Below are positions 23,408-34,821 of a stretch of 64,000 nucleotides of DNA, one piece after another. A program made the position numbers and the translations under genes. The stretch comes from Dolomedes plantarius (Eukaryota; Arthropoda; Arachnida; Araneae; Dolomedidae). A model generated the notes under the pieces. It was not told the DNA's origin and searched no databases. It worked only from the letters and a program-made list of their open reading frames with translations. How positions within the stretch are numbered: the stretch's first letter is position 1; every line of letters starts with the position of its first letter. Where the stretch lies: NCBI GenBank assembly GCA_907164885.2, contig OU015490.1, positions 240,280,139 to 240,344,138 on the forward strand, read 5' to 3'.

Positions 23408-24460
23408 TTCATCAGTATTCCGGGACGGCTGCTCTTGCCTTCCTAGCGAATCCCAGACGTGGTCTAATGGCGAGAGGTCTGGTGACCTGGCAGGCCATGG
23501 GAGAACGGTATATCCTTGAAGACATTGTTGGGAGAGACGTGCAATATGTGGACAAGCGTTGTCTTGCTGATAAATGGAACCTGGGCGACTTGATAGCATA
23601 GGCAGTACAACTGGCGTTAAAATCTCGTCCACGTAACTGCGGGCCGTCAAAGTGCTTTGAAGGACGACTAGAGTCGATCGTGTGTCCCAACAAATCGCTC
23701 CCCACACTGTCACACCTCGTGTACTCGCCATATGCCTCTCGACAACAAATGCCGGATCGGACCGGTGGCTTGGCCACCTCTACACGCGTATGCGCTGGTC
23801 ATCAGCATTGAGACTGAATCGGGATTCGACACTGCCTATGATGTGGGGTCAAGTGGTAGGCGTCTTAATGGACGTCGGCTCCTTATACCTGCGTCAGCCA
23901 GTCGTCTCCGAATGGTTTCCCTTTATACCACCGGATGTCTGGAAGGTGGTAAATGACGTCGAACCGATTCTAGCGACGTTGTTGGTGCGGACGTGGCCGT
24001 TCTTATGATTGCGCGATCCTCGCACGCATTTGTGTTCTTGGGAAGCCCTGACCCACCGCGACAGTAGACTATCCCTTCCGTGATCCATTGTTGCCAACAC
24101 CGAGCAATTTCCATATCGCTCCGACTGAGGTGGCGGCCGATACTCCTGTTTGATGAACCTGGTTCTCTGAGACTTACTATACGCCCCCTCTCAAAGCCCC
24201 TCTCAAACAATTGTTCGTACTGTCGACGGTTACGTCTCACAGGCATCTCTAGTGACAAAACCGTCCCTCCAAGTCGACAGATTTGTTTGAATAACCCTAT
24301 GGCACAAGCAATCATGCTTTTAAACTCTCCCAGCTGAGCATCTCATATGCACATAGCGCGGTTACCCTTGTCTCATTGGCGTCGAAAGTTTAATCATTTG
24401 CATATCTCTTACCAGACTACATTCCTGCCAAGTTTCGTGATAGTAGCTCGATTTCTTCTG

Positions 24461-24462
<2 letters not shown>

Positions 24463-24555
<93 letters not shown>

Positions 24556-24573
24556 CAGAGAGAGAGAGAGAGA
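24463..24573. repeat. (TA)n and (GA)n microsatellites
   Basis: Two TA runs separated by AAAGTG, ending in a short GA run. The TA run has replaced the right end of Tc1 element E. Confidence 0.95.
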
Positions 24574-25321
24574 GTTAAAACTTTTATTTCATTGATTGTA
24601 AGGGAAGGGAGGTAACTTTGAGTGATTTAAATGATTTGAAACAGGGACCTAGAATCTAGAGTCCAGTGCAATAGATATTACTTTCATTGACCAGGAAATT
24701 ATTAAAATTATTACTTGCAGCATTTTAAACATTTTAACGTATAAGGTTTGAAGAAATTAATGCCTATTAATAGTTGGAAAAACAAATGAAATGTTGCGAA
24801 GAAGAGATAATTCATTCACCTTTTTGTTTATTCACCATATTATTAACTGGCATACATTTTTGAAATTTTCAAACTTCGGATTTTTAAAAATATGCATCTC
24901 GAGTGTGGGCCTTTTAGGTAGGCCCTAGTAGGTTTTACCTTCGAAACGGGATCCAAAACAAAGCATAACCAATGACAACACTGGACGGAAAGGAATCTCA
25001 ATTGCAGAATTTCTCTACAGTTTTACTAGGAATTGGCAATGAGAAAATCTCCAACGCATCTCGTAAAGAACCATGATCTATCACGAATTGCGGTACAGAA
25101 TTAGAGCACGACAAAATTCCCAGAGAACGTCCTGCGGGGCGGAGCCAATTGCAAAATTTTACACGCACATTGTGCCAGGTAGCTTATCTGGTACGCTGGA
25201 GATGTATATTTTTGCAACTGATTCCGCTCATCAGGGTGTGATCTATACACTTTACCTACTACGGACTTTTAATTCTGCAGAGGCAAACTAACATATCCCA
25301 GAAATAAAAAAATAAAGAATT

Positions 25322-25322
<1 letters not shown>
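24574..25322. other. No gene seen
   Basis: Mixed-composition sequence. A 72-codon plus frame at 25073-25291 has no known motif. No supported gene. Confidence 0.35.

Positions 25323-25383
<61 letters not shown>
25323..25383. repeat. (CA)n-(TA)n microsatellite
   Basis: CA repeat followed by TA repeat. A shorter CA/TA tract is at about 25727-25748. Confidence 0.95.
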
Positions 25384-25386
<3 letters not shown>

Positions 25387-25860
25387 CGTTTAAATTTAGT
25401 CCTTCATGATGCAGTTGTGTTTGCAGGCCGGTAATGATAATACTTTAATTTATAAGTAATTTAATTTATTCTTCAAACTTTAAATGTAAATCTCAGCTCA
25501 ACCATCATCACTTTGCCATTTTCACCAATCTCTCACTCCATAACGTACGTCCTTTCGGCAACACGTTCTCCCAGGCTCTTTAGTTTACTTTTAAAATCCC
25601 CGCAGCATAGATTGCACTCTGCAGTGTCGTGCACAAAACGTTATATAACCAACTACAGTGGTCTGAATGGTGCTGCCATCTGCTTAATTTCCCGCTAACC
25701 CTTTGTCTCCATTTAGGAATTTCTGACACACACACATATATATATATAATTTCTAATGCGGAGGCACTTGTCGGGAGACACTCGCCTAATTTACCGCGAA
25801 ATCTTGTTGGCCATTTTATTGTGGGAGCACCATTAGGTGAGACAACATTGGTCCTAATAA
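25384..25860. other. No gene seen; possibly SINE body
   Basis: No motif-bearing frame. The part after about 25750 may be the body of the minus-strand SINE whose tRNA-like head is at 25861-25965. Confidence 0.35.
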
Positions 25861-25965
25861 GGAGACAACACGGGAACGTCTAAGCTCGGAATTTGAATGA
25901 AAACACACTGAGTGGAAGCTCAAGACGCTAACCACTATACCATATGTGCGGCTATCACAGCAGCA
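25861..25965 (-). repeat. tRNA-derived SINE-like head
   Basis: On the minus strand it reads TGGTATAGTGGTTAGCGTC (A-box-like) and, 40 bases later, TTTTCATTCAAATTCC, a weak B box. It is homologous to 2013-2098. The head resembles tRNAs with TAGTGGTTAGC D arms; acceptor and anticodon stems do not close, so this is not a functional tRNA gene. Confidence 0.6.
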
Positions 25966-27029
25966 TAAGTAAATGCCGTTATGAAACGCTATTAGTTAGC
26001 ATAGAACATAGAATAACGACGTTTAGAAAGAAGAAAATTATAATAAACAATAGATAACACTGGGTCTTAGACACTCCTTTGAATACAACTTCGCGGCAAA
26101 TAAATAAATAATAGAAAAAGAATTCATCGAGTTCTGAGATAATTCTCAGGACTAAGTAAATTGTCTTTTAAAAAAAATCATATTTTCTCCTCCATTTCTT
26201 GCCTTTACGAAAATATGGGCACTTCGTACAGGGAAAAAATATTTGTTGAAACAGGCAGATGTTAAAGTTCCTTTTTATTAAAGCAGTTCACAAGACAGAC
26301 TAGTGCTCTTTCTCCCTTCTCAAGGTGCGGATAAGAGCTGATCGAATTTTTTTCCGCACCTGTTATTTTTATCGATATTCTGTAGGCAGGAAAAGAGTAA
26401 TTACGATTCTCTAGTTTTTTTTTATCGCTCACGAGGTAATTTATCAAAAAATATTCTTGTAGTATATTTTTACGGTAATGTAAGAAAGGTTAGTTTTAGG
26501 GCGTTGACAGGAAAATATTTTCGGTTTTGGTATTGCTCAAAAATGTAGATGTGTGTATTGAAAAACTGATGATTATGTTCTTAACCGAAGTTTTTTTTAA
26601 AGGAAAGATTTTTTTCAAACTACGCACGCATGCAAATATACAGAGAAACTTCTCTATGGCGGCCAATGTTGGTTCCGGGAAAAGGTGGCCGGAAAAAGGT
26701 GGCCGTTTTGAGGGGTGACCATCGAAAAGGGGTTTCTTCCATAACATTGGCTCTGTGGATCTCTTTAATCCGTTATGAAGGAAATATGGTCGTTTAGAGG
26801 GGTGGCCGGCTAGAAAAGTTTCACTGTATATGCTTGAATCTCAAGCCAACAGGCATAATATTGTAGATAAGAAACAATTAAAAACGCATTGCATTTTCCA
26901 ACATATCGTCTCTAGTAGCCACTACATGAGTAAAGGAAAAAATAATTCAGGTAGTCTCTCCTAACGAAACTACCGCGGGTTATTTACTTAGGATTACTTA
27001 TTGTTGCTTACCTCTTTTGTATGTATATA

Positions 27030-27032
<3 letters not shown>
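25966..27032. other. No gene seen; possible pogo-type element end at ~26671-26826
   Basis: Around 26671-26826 the motif GGTGGCCG recurs four times and the segment ends TTTCACTG directly followed by TA. Read on the minus strand that is TA then CAGTGAAAC, a start often seen in pogo/Tc1-type elements. No opposite end was found, so this is only a suspicion. Confidence 0.25.

Positions 27033-27080
<48 letters not shown>
27033..27080. repeat. (TA)n microsatellite
   Basis: Pure TA tract. Confidence 0.95.
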
Positions 27081-27084
<4 letters not shown>

Positions 27085-29006
27085 CAAATTTTAATCCTTT
27101 TAAATATTCCTAACATGCTTTTTCCAAATTCGTTTATCTTATTGCAACAGAATACCGTCCCTTAACCTTTGAATTGCGACCTATAGTCAACCAATATAAA
27201 TCTATTTTTCCCCTAATGCCATGTGCAGACGGAGAGTCCTATATAAGCATTATATAACGGACATCGCTCGATCATCACCCCATATGACGCGACTTAATCA
27301 CGTGTCAGTTTTTAACCAATTGAAGTTCAGCCCGCCTGAAACTCTGGCCTCTCCCAATAATTCCCCGCTCTTTTTGTGTTCTGCCCCAGTACTGTCAAGA
27401 TGTAACTTTTGGACGCGCTGAGTCCCCTTTGTCTTTATTTTATACTGTGCTGTTCCGAAAGCCTCGGGGCAGTGTTGAAATATGATAATCCGTCATTAAA
27501 TGGAACTGTGATTGTTATGAAGTGTGTAAGGTATACACAAGATTCGATTCACAAGAATCGAACTTTTGAGTGAATTAAAGAAGCTGCTTTAGATATGCTA
27601 ATTTCGGCATACGCGCTTAGTATAAATACCACGCAGCGTCATTAATAAAAAAGGGGGTGGTTGTTAAGGTTGAAAAGGTGTTATCCTGCGCTAGTGCTTA
27701 GCGGGCCAGAAGTTTACATGGCAGTACTGCTGGTTTGACTTACTGTTCGTGAGTATAAAAATATATTGTTCTTGAAAGCTGTGTTTATACATTCCGTACA
27801 AGTAGTACGCATGCTTATTGCTGTAAAAGCCAATTATATGTGCAACGAATTCAATAAACATTGTTTCATGTATAAACTGCGTTTGTATATAATTCAAATA
27901 GAGTGCCACTTCAAATTATATACACCCAAGTCTGGGTAGAAGTGAGCATAGATTCTCTATAAGTGTAACTGAAATCCTCGAAGTAATCCAAAATAAAACG
28001 ACGATTTAATCAACATGTGACTATATACTTTCCTCGTCTGGACTTCCGATTTGTTTCTCAGCTGCGTTCGACCACACGCATTGCCTTAACCGTTCGACGA
28101 CTACTTCCCAAGACTACGATTATCTACCATTCTGAAGCTCCTCGACATTAAGATCATTACATATTTTAAAGTCGGCAGCAGAAAGTTATTTGTGCGCCGT
28201 GAAGCCAATGGATTTCTAGTGTGTGCGTCATCGTGAAAATTCAGCGTCAGTTTGTAGTGTCATCCTTGTTTTTGAAGCTCAAGTGTGTGACCCCAGAAGA
28301 AAAAAAAAATTTTCAACGATTTTTCGTCTCTGTGCGAGATTAGTGCTGCTGTGTTTCCGACAAAATTGAAAATCTTCTACGTATCAATATGAAATCAATG
28401 TATCAATTGAAAAGCTGTCTACGTATCAATAACAAGACATCTCTATGAAAATCAAGTGTTGTGCGGAATATCGGATCCAGGCCAACCAAGGATTACTGAT
28501 GTGGTGACCATTTCTAATGTTTAATTTTTCCTGAAAGAACTAAAATTAAATTTAATTAAAATGTTTTAACTTACAATTATATTTAACATTTAAAGTAGTA
28601 TTTTGATGAAAAATTTATTTTTAAATATTTTGAATTATAAAGCATATTAGAATATTTTTCAGTATAGCGTGCAAACTATTGTTGAAATTATGATTTATAT
28701 TAGTAAATTTTCTTTTGATAAAAAGTATTTATAGTGTATTGGTTAAAATATTGAGAAAATTATTTGTTTTTTAAATCTGATAGAGAAATTATAGTGGTGT
28801 GTTCTCTATTGAAAAAGCATTAAGATTTTTGAAGTGTTTTTAAATATTTTTCTTGTCATGATTTACTTTCAAATTGGAAAATTAAATCGTGGTAATAATA
28901 TTCATAAGTAAATTTCATTCATATGAGGTATGACTGTTTATGAAATGTTTAATATTTTTATGATTTTGTGTTGATTTGAGTTAAACAGTAATCTAAAGGA
29001 GTAAAA
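27081..29006. other. Unassigned leader region upstream of gag
   Basis: Possible LTR and leader of the gypsy-like element that follows. TATA-like motifs (TATAAATA near 27620 and TATAAAAATA near 27755) and AATAAA signals are present. TG...CA bounds such as TGTTAAGG near 27664 and ATTACA near 28165 can be drawn, but without a second LTR in the window none can be proven. AT-rich 28540-29000 is probably untranslated leader. Confidence 0.3.
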
Positions 29007-29932
29007 ATGACATCAAAAGATACAGCCAAACCAGTGGTGAAAACCGAAAGTAGTGAAAATGGAGGGAATATGACTGAACCAGATTTTAATTCTAACCTTA
29101 CAAATTTTGTCCTTTTTGACCCCGAGTCGGGGATGAGACTCTCTCAGTGGTTTCATTATTTTGAACAACAATGTTCAGAAACTGAAAGAACTGATGAGTG
29201 GAAGCTTCGAAATGTGAGCAGATTTTTGAGAGGCAATGCCCTCACCACGTTTATCAACCGCTGTTTGGACATTAACACATGGAAAGAGTTAAAAGATACT
29301 CTGAGTGAGGAGTTTTTTGATCCCACTTCAACAAGTTTCAGTGAATTTTCTAACTTAAAATTCAAAACAACAGACCAGATCACAGACTATTTCCATAAAA
29401 AGGTTCGCCTTGGCAAGGCCTTGGGCTTTAATACACAATTAATTTTAGAGGGACTTACTGATGGGTTGCCCATCAACATGCGTCAATTGCTAACTATCAA
29501 CACACCCCAGAAAACTTTTTGGATTGGTTGCAGATTGCTACCAAATTGACCCAAGTACAGAGAGAAGAAGACAGTGAGAAAAATAAACGACCAGAGTTTC
29601 AGAGTCCAGTTCCTTTTCGCATGCATAGACCAGAACAAGAGAATTCCAGATTTAGAGCCCCTTTTCAGCCCTGGAGACCCAATTATCCTCCTAGGAGCTC
29701 CGACCCAACATTTATGCCAAACCCAAATATGAATATGATACCTAGGCCCCCTGGCCACTATACCCATTATAATTCGAGTCAACTGCCACCCGCTCCCTGC
29801 AGAATCTGTGAGAGTCGGGGTATAATAAATGCGTTCCATTGGGCGCAAACGGGCCAGTTTAGACAAAACAACCCAAGAAACACTCCTGAACGAGATTCCC
29901 CTGAATCAGAAGAACATAAACATCAATATTGA
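29007..29932 (+). pseudogene. Ty3/gypsy-like retrotransposon gag, frameshifted
   Basis: Gag would form the retrotransposon particle. The ATG at 29007 opens a 180-codon frame with a capsid-like region: MRLSQWFHYFEQQ, WKLRNVSRFLRGNALTTF and ITDYFHKKVRLGKALG are typical of arthropod gypsy gag. Near 29505 the frame shifts and continues as ENFLDWLQIATKLTQVQREE at 29519-29932. A Pro/Asn-rich linker follows. A nucleocapsid-type knuckle begins CRICESRG with His at the expected region (NAFHW) but its last Cys is Gly (WAQTG). The product ends HKHQY. About 305 residues in total if the shift is ignored. Confidence 0.82.
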
Positions 29933-29934
29933 CA

Positions 29935-30137
29935 ATTAATTGTATACGGATACTTTCAAAATAAAACAAGAAACTTAACTAGGAATTCCATTTCATGCGT
30001 TTTAGACACAGGATCCTCTATCTCGCTCCTCCCCCGCTATTCGTGAACCAATATGGTTTTTTACCTACTAAGACTAAATTCCCAATTCATGTTAGACAAA
30101 TCGATGGTACCATAAAGTTAGAAGATAAGTGCACTAT
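29935..30137 (+). pseudogene. Gypsy-like aspartic protease remnant
   Basis: The frame VLDTGSSISLLPRYS at about 30000-30044 contains the retroviral-type protease active site DTGS with the following hydrophobic run. It is out of frame with gag and hits a stop right after PRYS. DGTIKLEDKCTI can be read to about 30137. There the element ends abruptly and Tc1 sequence begins. Reverse transcriptase, RNase H and integrase are not present downstream. Confidence 0.75.
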
Positions 30138-31012
30138 AGACGTCCATCAGGGCAAGGTCGGCCACGCGCCACTACAGCAACTGATGACCGGTATATACTG
30201 TTAACAGCTCGTCGAAACAGATCAGACAATGCTACTCAGCTGCAAAGACAGTTGCTCTTGGCAACAGGACGAAGGGTGTCCAGCCAAACAGTAAGTAATA
30301 GGCTTCATCAGGGAGGTCTCTATGCACGTAGGCCAATGGTCTGCATTCCGTTGACCTCACGCCACCGTGCGGCCCGAAGAAGATGGGCTGTGGAACATCG
30401 AGATTGGGAGCAACATGATTGGAGCCAAGTGCTGTTTACAGACGAGTCCCGATTCAGTCTGGAGTGTGACACCCGACTTGTTTTGGTATAGAGGGAAAGG
30501 GGAACTTGAAATAACCCCACTTTCGTTCGTGAAAGGTCACAATACAGACGAGCTGGTTTTATGGTATGGGGTGAAATGAGCATAGGTGGACGTACGGACC
30601 TGCATATCATTCGGAATGGTACTTTGACGGCCCGAAGGTATGCAGACGAGATACTGAGACCTCATGTCATACCTTACGCTGCAGCCATTGGAGATTCCTT
30701 TGTTTTCCAGCATGATAATGCCAGACCGCATACAGCTCGTCTTGTGGAGAACATGCTTGAAGCTGAAACAATACAGCGTATGGAATGGTCAACGTGCTCT
30801 CCTGACCTGAATCCAATCGAGCATGTTTAGGACATGCTCGGACGACGCATTGCTGCGAGACCAAGGCCTCCTTTTACTCTCTGAGACTTGGAGATTGCAC
30901 TTCTTGAGGAGTGGAACAGTGTTCCCCAAAGTCTTATCGATAACATCATCGCATCCATGGAAAACAGTGTGCAGCAGTCTTAGCTGTTCGAGGAGACCAC
31001 ACACCATATTAA
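30137..31012 (+). pseudogene. Tc1-like transposase pseudogene F (DD34E)
   Basis: Minus its N-terminal helix-turn-helix, the protein reads GQGRPRATTATDDRYILLTA, then FTDESRFSLE (first Asp), GFMVWGEMSIGGR, FQHDNARPHTARL (second Asp) and CSPDLNPIEHV (Glu). Spacing between the last two acids is 34. Three in-frame stops occur, each one base from the sense codon: TAG for Trp near 30489, TGA for Arg near 30508 and TAG for Trp at 30828. The frame then shifts near the C-terminus, whose family end VRGDHTPY is seen as RGDHTPY-like sequence before TAA at 31010. Confidence 0.92.
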
Positions 31013-31259
31013 AAATCTTGCATAATTTCTAAACAATACTTTTTTTTATCGTTTACATGTAACCAAATTGTTGCCCTAAATCATCTTTTCATGTATTTTC
31101 CATATTTTCAAAGAATTAAAGCTTAATTACAAATTTCTTTACATCTTTTTTTTCTGTATTTCTCATTGATACGCATCTAGTATCCATTTTATGCCAATAC
31201 GTGGCTGTCTCGCACGGTTTTCTTAACTTCTTTGCTTGCTCCCCTAATTTTTTTGAGCA

Positions 31260-31262
<3 letters not shown>
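30137..31262 (+). mobile_element. 5'-truncated Tc1-like transposon F
   Basis: The right end (TTTTTTTGAGCAGTG then TA) and the interior match element G (54388-56780). The left terminal repeat and the first ~55 codons are missing; homology starts at TAGACGT (30137-30143), a 7-base string present at the equivalent place in G. The element is therefore joined directly to gypsy sequence with microhomology rather than by transposition. Confidence 0.9.

Positions 31263-31318
<56 letters not shown>
31263..31318. repeat. (TA)n microsatellite
   Basis: Begins exactly at the right end of Tc1 element F. Confidence 0.95.
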
Positions 31319-31321
<3 letters not shown>

Positions 31322-31341
31322 TTATAATACTCTCTCTGTTA

Positions 31342-32076
31342 TCTATATATATAAAACAGTTCCGTAGCTGACTGACTGACTGACTAAGAGATAACGCACA
31401 GACCAATACCGCTGGACCTATATGGCTGAAATTTTGCATGGTGATTCTTCTTATAGTGTAAGGTTTGCCCTAAGAAAGATTTAAAAAAAATTCTTCTTAG
31501 ACTTTTTAAAAATATTTTTTTAAGCTGTTTTTGTAACATTTTTTGAAGTTTGCATTTAAAATAAGAATTTCAGGGTTATGAAATATACAAGAAAGAACAT
31601 AAAAATTCCTTTAAAATTAAATATTTTTCGAATCTTTACTCCATTTTCTGATTTTTGGTGAATTTTTAAAGATTAATTTTTTTTAATTTAATTTATTAAA
31701 TGCTGATCACGTGGTTTCTTTTCTTTTTGCGATACTTTAAACTAATTTTGCGTCACGTGCATAACAACGGAATAAATTGACAAAAAAAAAATATTTTTTC
31801 TTTGTAATGCGGTAGACGATTCGAAATTATCCAAAAAAATCTTAAAATATAGAAAAAGAAATGTTCCTCAAACTGTACTATAATAACTGTACTATATTGT
31901 TTAGTATGTTCTATTAGATTTAATTTGAATATTTTCTTCTACATAATTTTGTCTATAAAATATCCGTTACGATTTTTTTATAAATATATATATATATTTT
32001 TTGGCATTAATTGCACTCATTGACCGTTGTATTTAATTTGAATGTACTCCGTAGCGAAGCCCGGGTATTCAGCTAG
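31342..32076 (+). mobile_element. Non-autonomous Helitron, family 2
   Basis: Starts TCTATATATATAAAACAG after an A and ends GGGTATTCAGCTAG before a T. The 5' end has CTGA tetranucleotide repeats (GCTGACTGACTGACTGACT) and the 3' end CGTAGCGAAGCCCGGG. Related over most of its length to 3299-4275 and 42299-43974, both in reverse orientation. No coding capacity. Confidence 0.92.
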
Positions 32077-34740
32077 TATTACATATAAATATATTAATGT
32101 ATTTATATCTAATATAAGCAAACGAAAATAGGAAGTATCAGGTATATCTTGCGTTAAACCTTAACAGGAACGCTAGAGCCTGAAGCCCTAGCACATTCTT
32201 TTCTCTGAGTTGACCTGTCTCCATCATTTGTTACTCACTTCCGGATCGCCCTTTCATCCCCGTCTGTCAGGCTCTTGATTTTATTCTCGCAGCCTTTCGC
32301 AGGAAACATGACGGATGGTCTGGCCTTTCCAATGCCATCTTATGGCATTTAAATTTATTCGCCCGTATTTTTCAACCTCGCACTGAAAACTTTGATTCAA
32401 ATTCCACTGCGATTTCAGGATTTCCGATTCGCATTTAAACTTATAATATTTTAAGCGAGGAATGTCAGCAAACTATTTTTCAACTGTCGTTTTGTTTCTC
32501 ATACAAGGGTTCTATTTAAAAGTGATTCGGGAATTTAAGTAATTAGGATTTCTTGCAGCGCTGCATGAGTTAGTCTTTGAATTTTTAAAATTTAATCTAA
32601 ACCAAGAGGAATATTTTTATGTCTTTCTTTTTTCCTTTTTTTTCATTTTTTTCAAATTTTTCTTATTATATTTATGGAAATGAATTTTACCTGTTTTGTG
32701 TTTTATGTCTTAAAGCAGACCACCAAATTAGAAAGCATGTTTTCTCTTTATCCAACCCTTTTTTTAAGAAAAAAGGAATTTCAAAGAGAGTAATTACTTG
32801 ACCAAAAAACTTGTACAAGTAAACTAAAAATTTCCAAGTTTTAAATGCAATTACCGTTCATATTTGAATATTTAAATTCAGATTCAAAAAGGAAATCTGA
32901 AAATATGTAATTGTTAATGCATTTTTAGACGATATCCTTTCTTAGGAGAGGAAAAAATATTCTGTTTATTTCTTATTACACAGATGTTAATCATGACATT
33001 CTTTTGAAAAGCTTATGAACTGTCACAAAATTTATGTTCTTCAACGATTTGTTTAATTTTTTTATCGGGATTTTGTATTGAGAATGGGGTAGTAAAGTTA
33101 TTTCAGAAACTGTACTCCAGTACATTCCTAAAACATTCTATAGATTTCAAATGTGGCTAATGTACTGTAATTTTGTACTCTACAGCACTTCTTTTTATTA
33201 TTAAATATGGAATACTGAAAATTTGCAAATATCCTGGAATTTGTTTTGCCTAATTTTGTAAATTTATAATTAATCTTGGGTAGATATTTAACTAGGAAAA
33301 GGTATACCTGAAGAAGTTTTTATTTACGGAGTTGTCTGCTTTTCACCTGATTCTGTTCGTATATCCATAAAACACAAAATAACCAAAATGCCCAGTCGCT
33401 GATTTTCAGTTTTACAGGCACAAAACCTCAATATTTTAAAAAGGATGTTCAAATTCAGAGTGCCTTCCTTCTTAGAGTTATAATTGTAGAGGAAGTTTTC
33501 ACATTACCTTTTGAAAGGATTCAAAATTTTTAATCATTAAGATTTGTAATGCGGATTTTTGCAATACCTTTTGTGATGAAGATTTTATAGTAAAATTACT
33601 TTTCTAGTCTGCTTTTCTAACCCTATTGGATTTGCTCACCTCAATGTTAACCTCTGGAGAAAATGTGTCTACTATTCACAGCTACATAAATGCCGATAAT
33701 TCAATAAAAATGGTATTTTCAGATAGCCTCAACTTTTCTACATCTTGCAACAGGATTCATTTTATACATTTCGTCCACCAAAGGAATTTATGATCATTTA
33801 AAACACACTATACCATATTTTTCCCCAAATAATTTAAATTTAAAATATCATTTGCATTTTTATTTTTTAAAAAGCGAAAGATGCTTCAAGGTGTAAGATT
33901 TTTTTCTCTATTACGGAGTGCAATTAAAAAAAAATCTTTCAATCCAAGTAAACAACCCTTGGACACATTTTCTGCATACGTTAACATTGAAGTGAGCGAA
34001 TCCAATAGAGTTAGTACACAGCAGCCTTAACTCTTCACCAGTACACCCCTATATCTTTCTGAGGAGTCTAAGTAAGGCCAATTTGCTACAATTTTAAACA
34101 TTTTGGCAGTTTTAGTGTATCACACATAAAAGGCTGCTGAAAATTTGCTGATATCCCCAGTTTCCATATTTGTTTAACTTTTCATATCTTATCAGAAGTT
34201 AGTAGACATATTGAACTATGAAGACATTTATCTGAAGCAGCTGTTATATCTGAGCTGTTTGTATAGCTACGCAAAGTAAATAAACAAAATGACCCGCAAC
34301 TGAGTCTTAATTTTGTATTTCACGTGCATAGGAAATCGCTACTTGTAAAACGATTTTGAAATGCAGAATATTTTATCGAACGGAGTATAATAGAAGAGTA
34401 TGAATTTGCTGCCCTAGCTTGTGAATTTTTCAGTGTTTATTATAGTCCAAATTATCCTTAATGTTTTGCCGGTATCTTATATTGAGTATAGAACAGTGAA
34501 ATCCCCCGCAAATTCTTCTCAAGTTCATTCTTAAACTTTTCTCCTGGTTTCAAGTTAAGGCATTTTGTTGTATTTTTCTTATAAGAAGCAGTTAATGTCT
34601 ATTTTACAAAAAGAAACTTGTGGAATGAATCGCTGATATTTGTGATGGATGACTTCTAGCAATTTTTTTATATAAAAAATAAACAAATATTGAATTACGA
34701 AGAAGTGCTTCTGATGGAATTGAAACTTCAACGATGTTAG
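32077..34740. other. No gene seen; old duplications
   Basis: No motif-bearing frame in 2.6 kb. 33617-33671 and 33963-34016 are imperfect inverted repeats sharing CTATTGGATT(T/C)GCTCAC and TCAATGTTAAC. 33180-33440 and 34090-34340 also look like weak direct repeats (GAAAATTTGC, ACAAAATGACC/ACCAAAATGCCC). Confidence 0.5.
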
Positions 34741-34821
34741 ACCATATATATATACAAAATAATTATGGATTTACAATCAGTTAAAGATTTTATTTAACAA
34801 ATGCCTCTTACAAATTAGCAC

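Larger units (their letters stand above)
22449..24246 (-). pseudogene. Tc1-like transposase pseudogene interrupted by Helitron
   Basis: The gene starts MPVRRNRRQYEQLF at 24246, clearly related to the MPLRRVRRQYKQL protein of copies A-C. The N-terminal DNA-binding part runs to about 23923. The catalytic part (VTVWGAICWDTRS, YQQDNACPH, WPARSPDLSPLDHVW) is in 23731-23420. The Helitron then interrupts, and the C-terminus (LQRLWDDLSQEVMADLIYSM) resumes at 22568 and ends near 22449. The last catalytic residue is Asp in place of Glu. There are 32 residues between second and third acids, as in A-C. Several frameshifts separate the parts. Confidence 0.9.
22290..24462 (-). mobile_element. Tc1-like transposon E, split by a Helitron
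   Basis: The left end (CACTACTCTGTCACAAAAAA) and nearly the whole length match element D at 52960-54377, apart from the 838-bp Helitron at 22570-23407. A 3-base insertion lies in the left terminal repeat. The right terminal repeat is lost: sequence runs CTTCTGGG and then straight into TA repeats where D continues with GTGCATATATTTTTTTG. Confidence 0.93.

Noticed and set aside
25861..25965. tRNA gene on the minus strand (also 2013-2098, 45005-45100, 48787-48862)
   Set aside because: A-box-like D arms are present, but B boxes are imperfect or the acceptor and anticodon stems do not close. They fit tRNA-derived SINE heads better.
27664..28168. 5' LTR of the gypsy-like element
   Set aside because: TG...CA limits and TATA motifs can be chosen, but there is no second LTR in the window and no certain primer-binding site, so limits cannot be supported.
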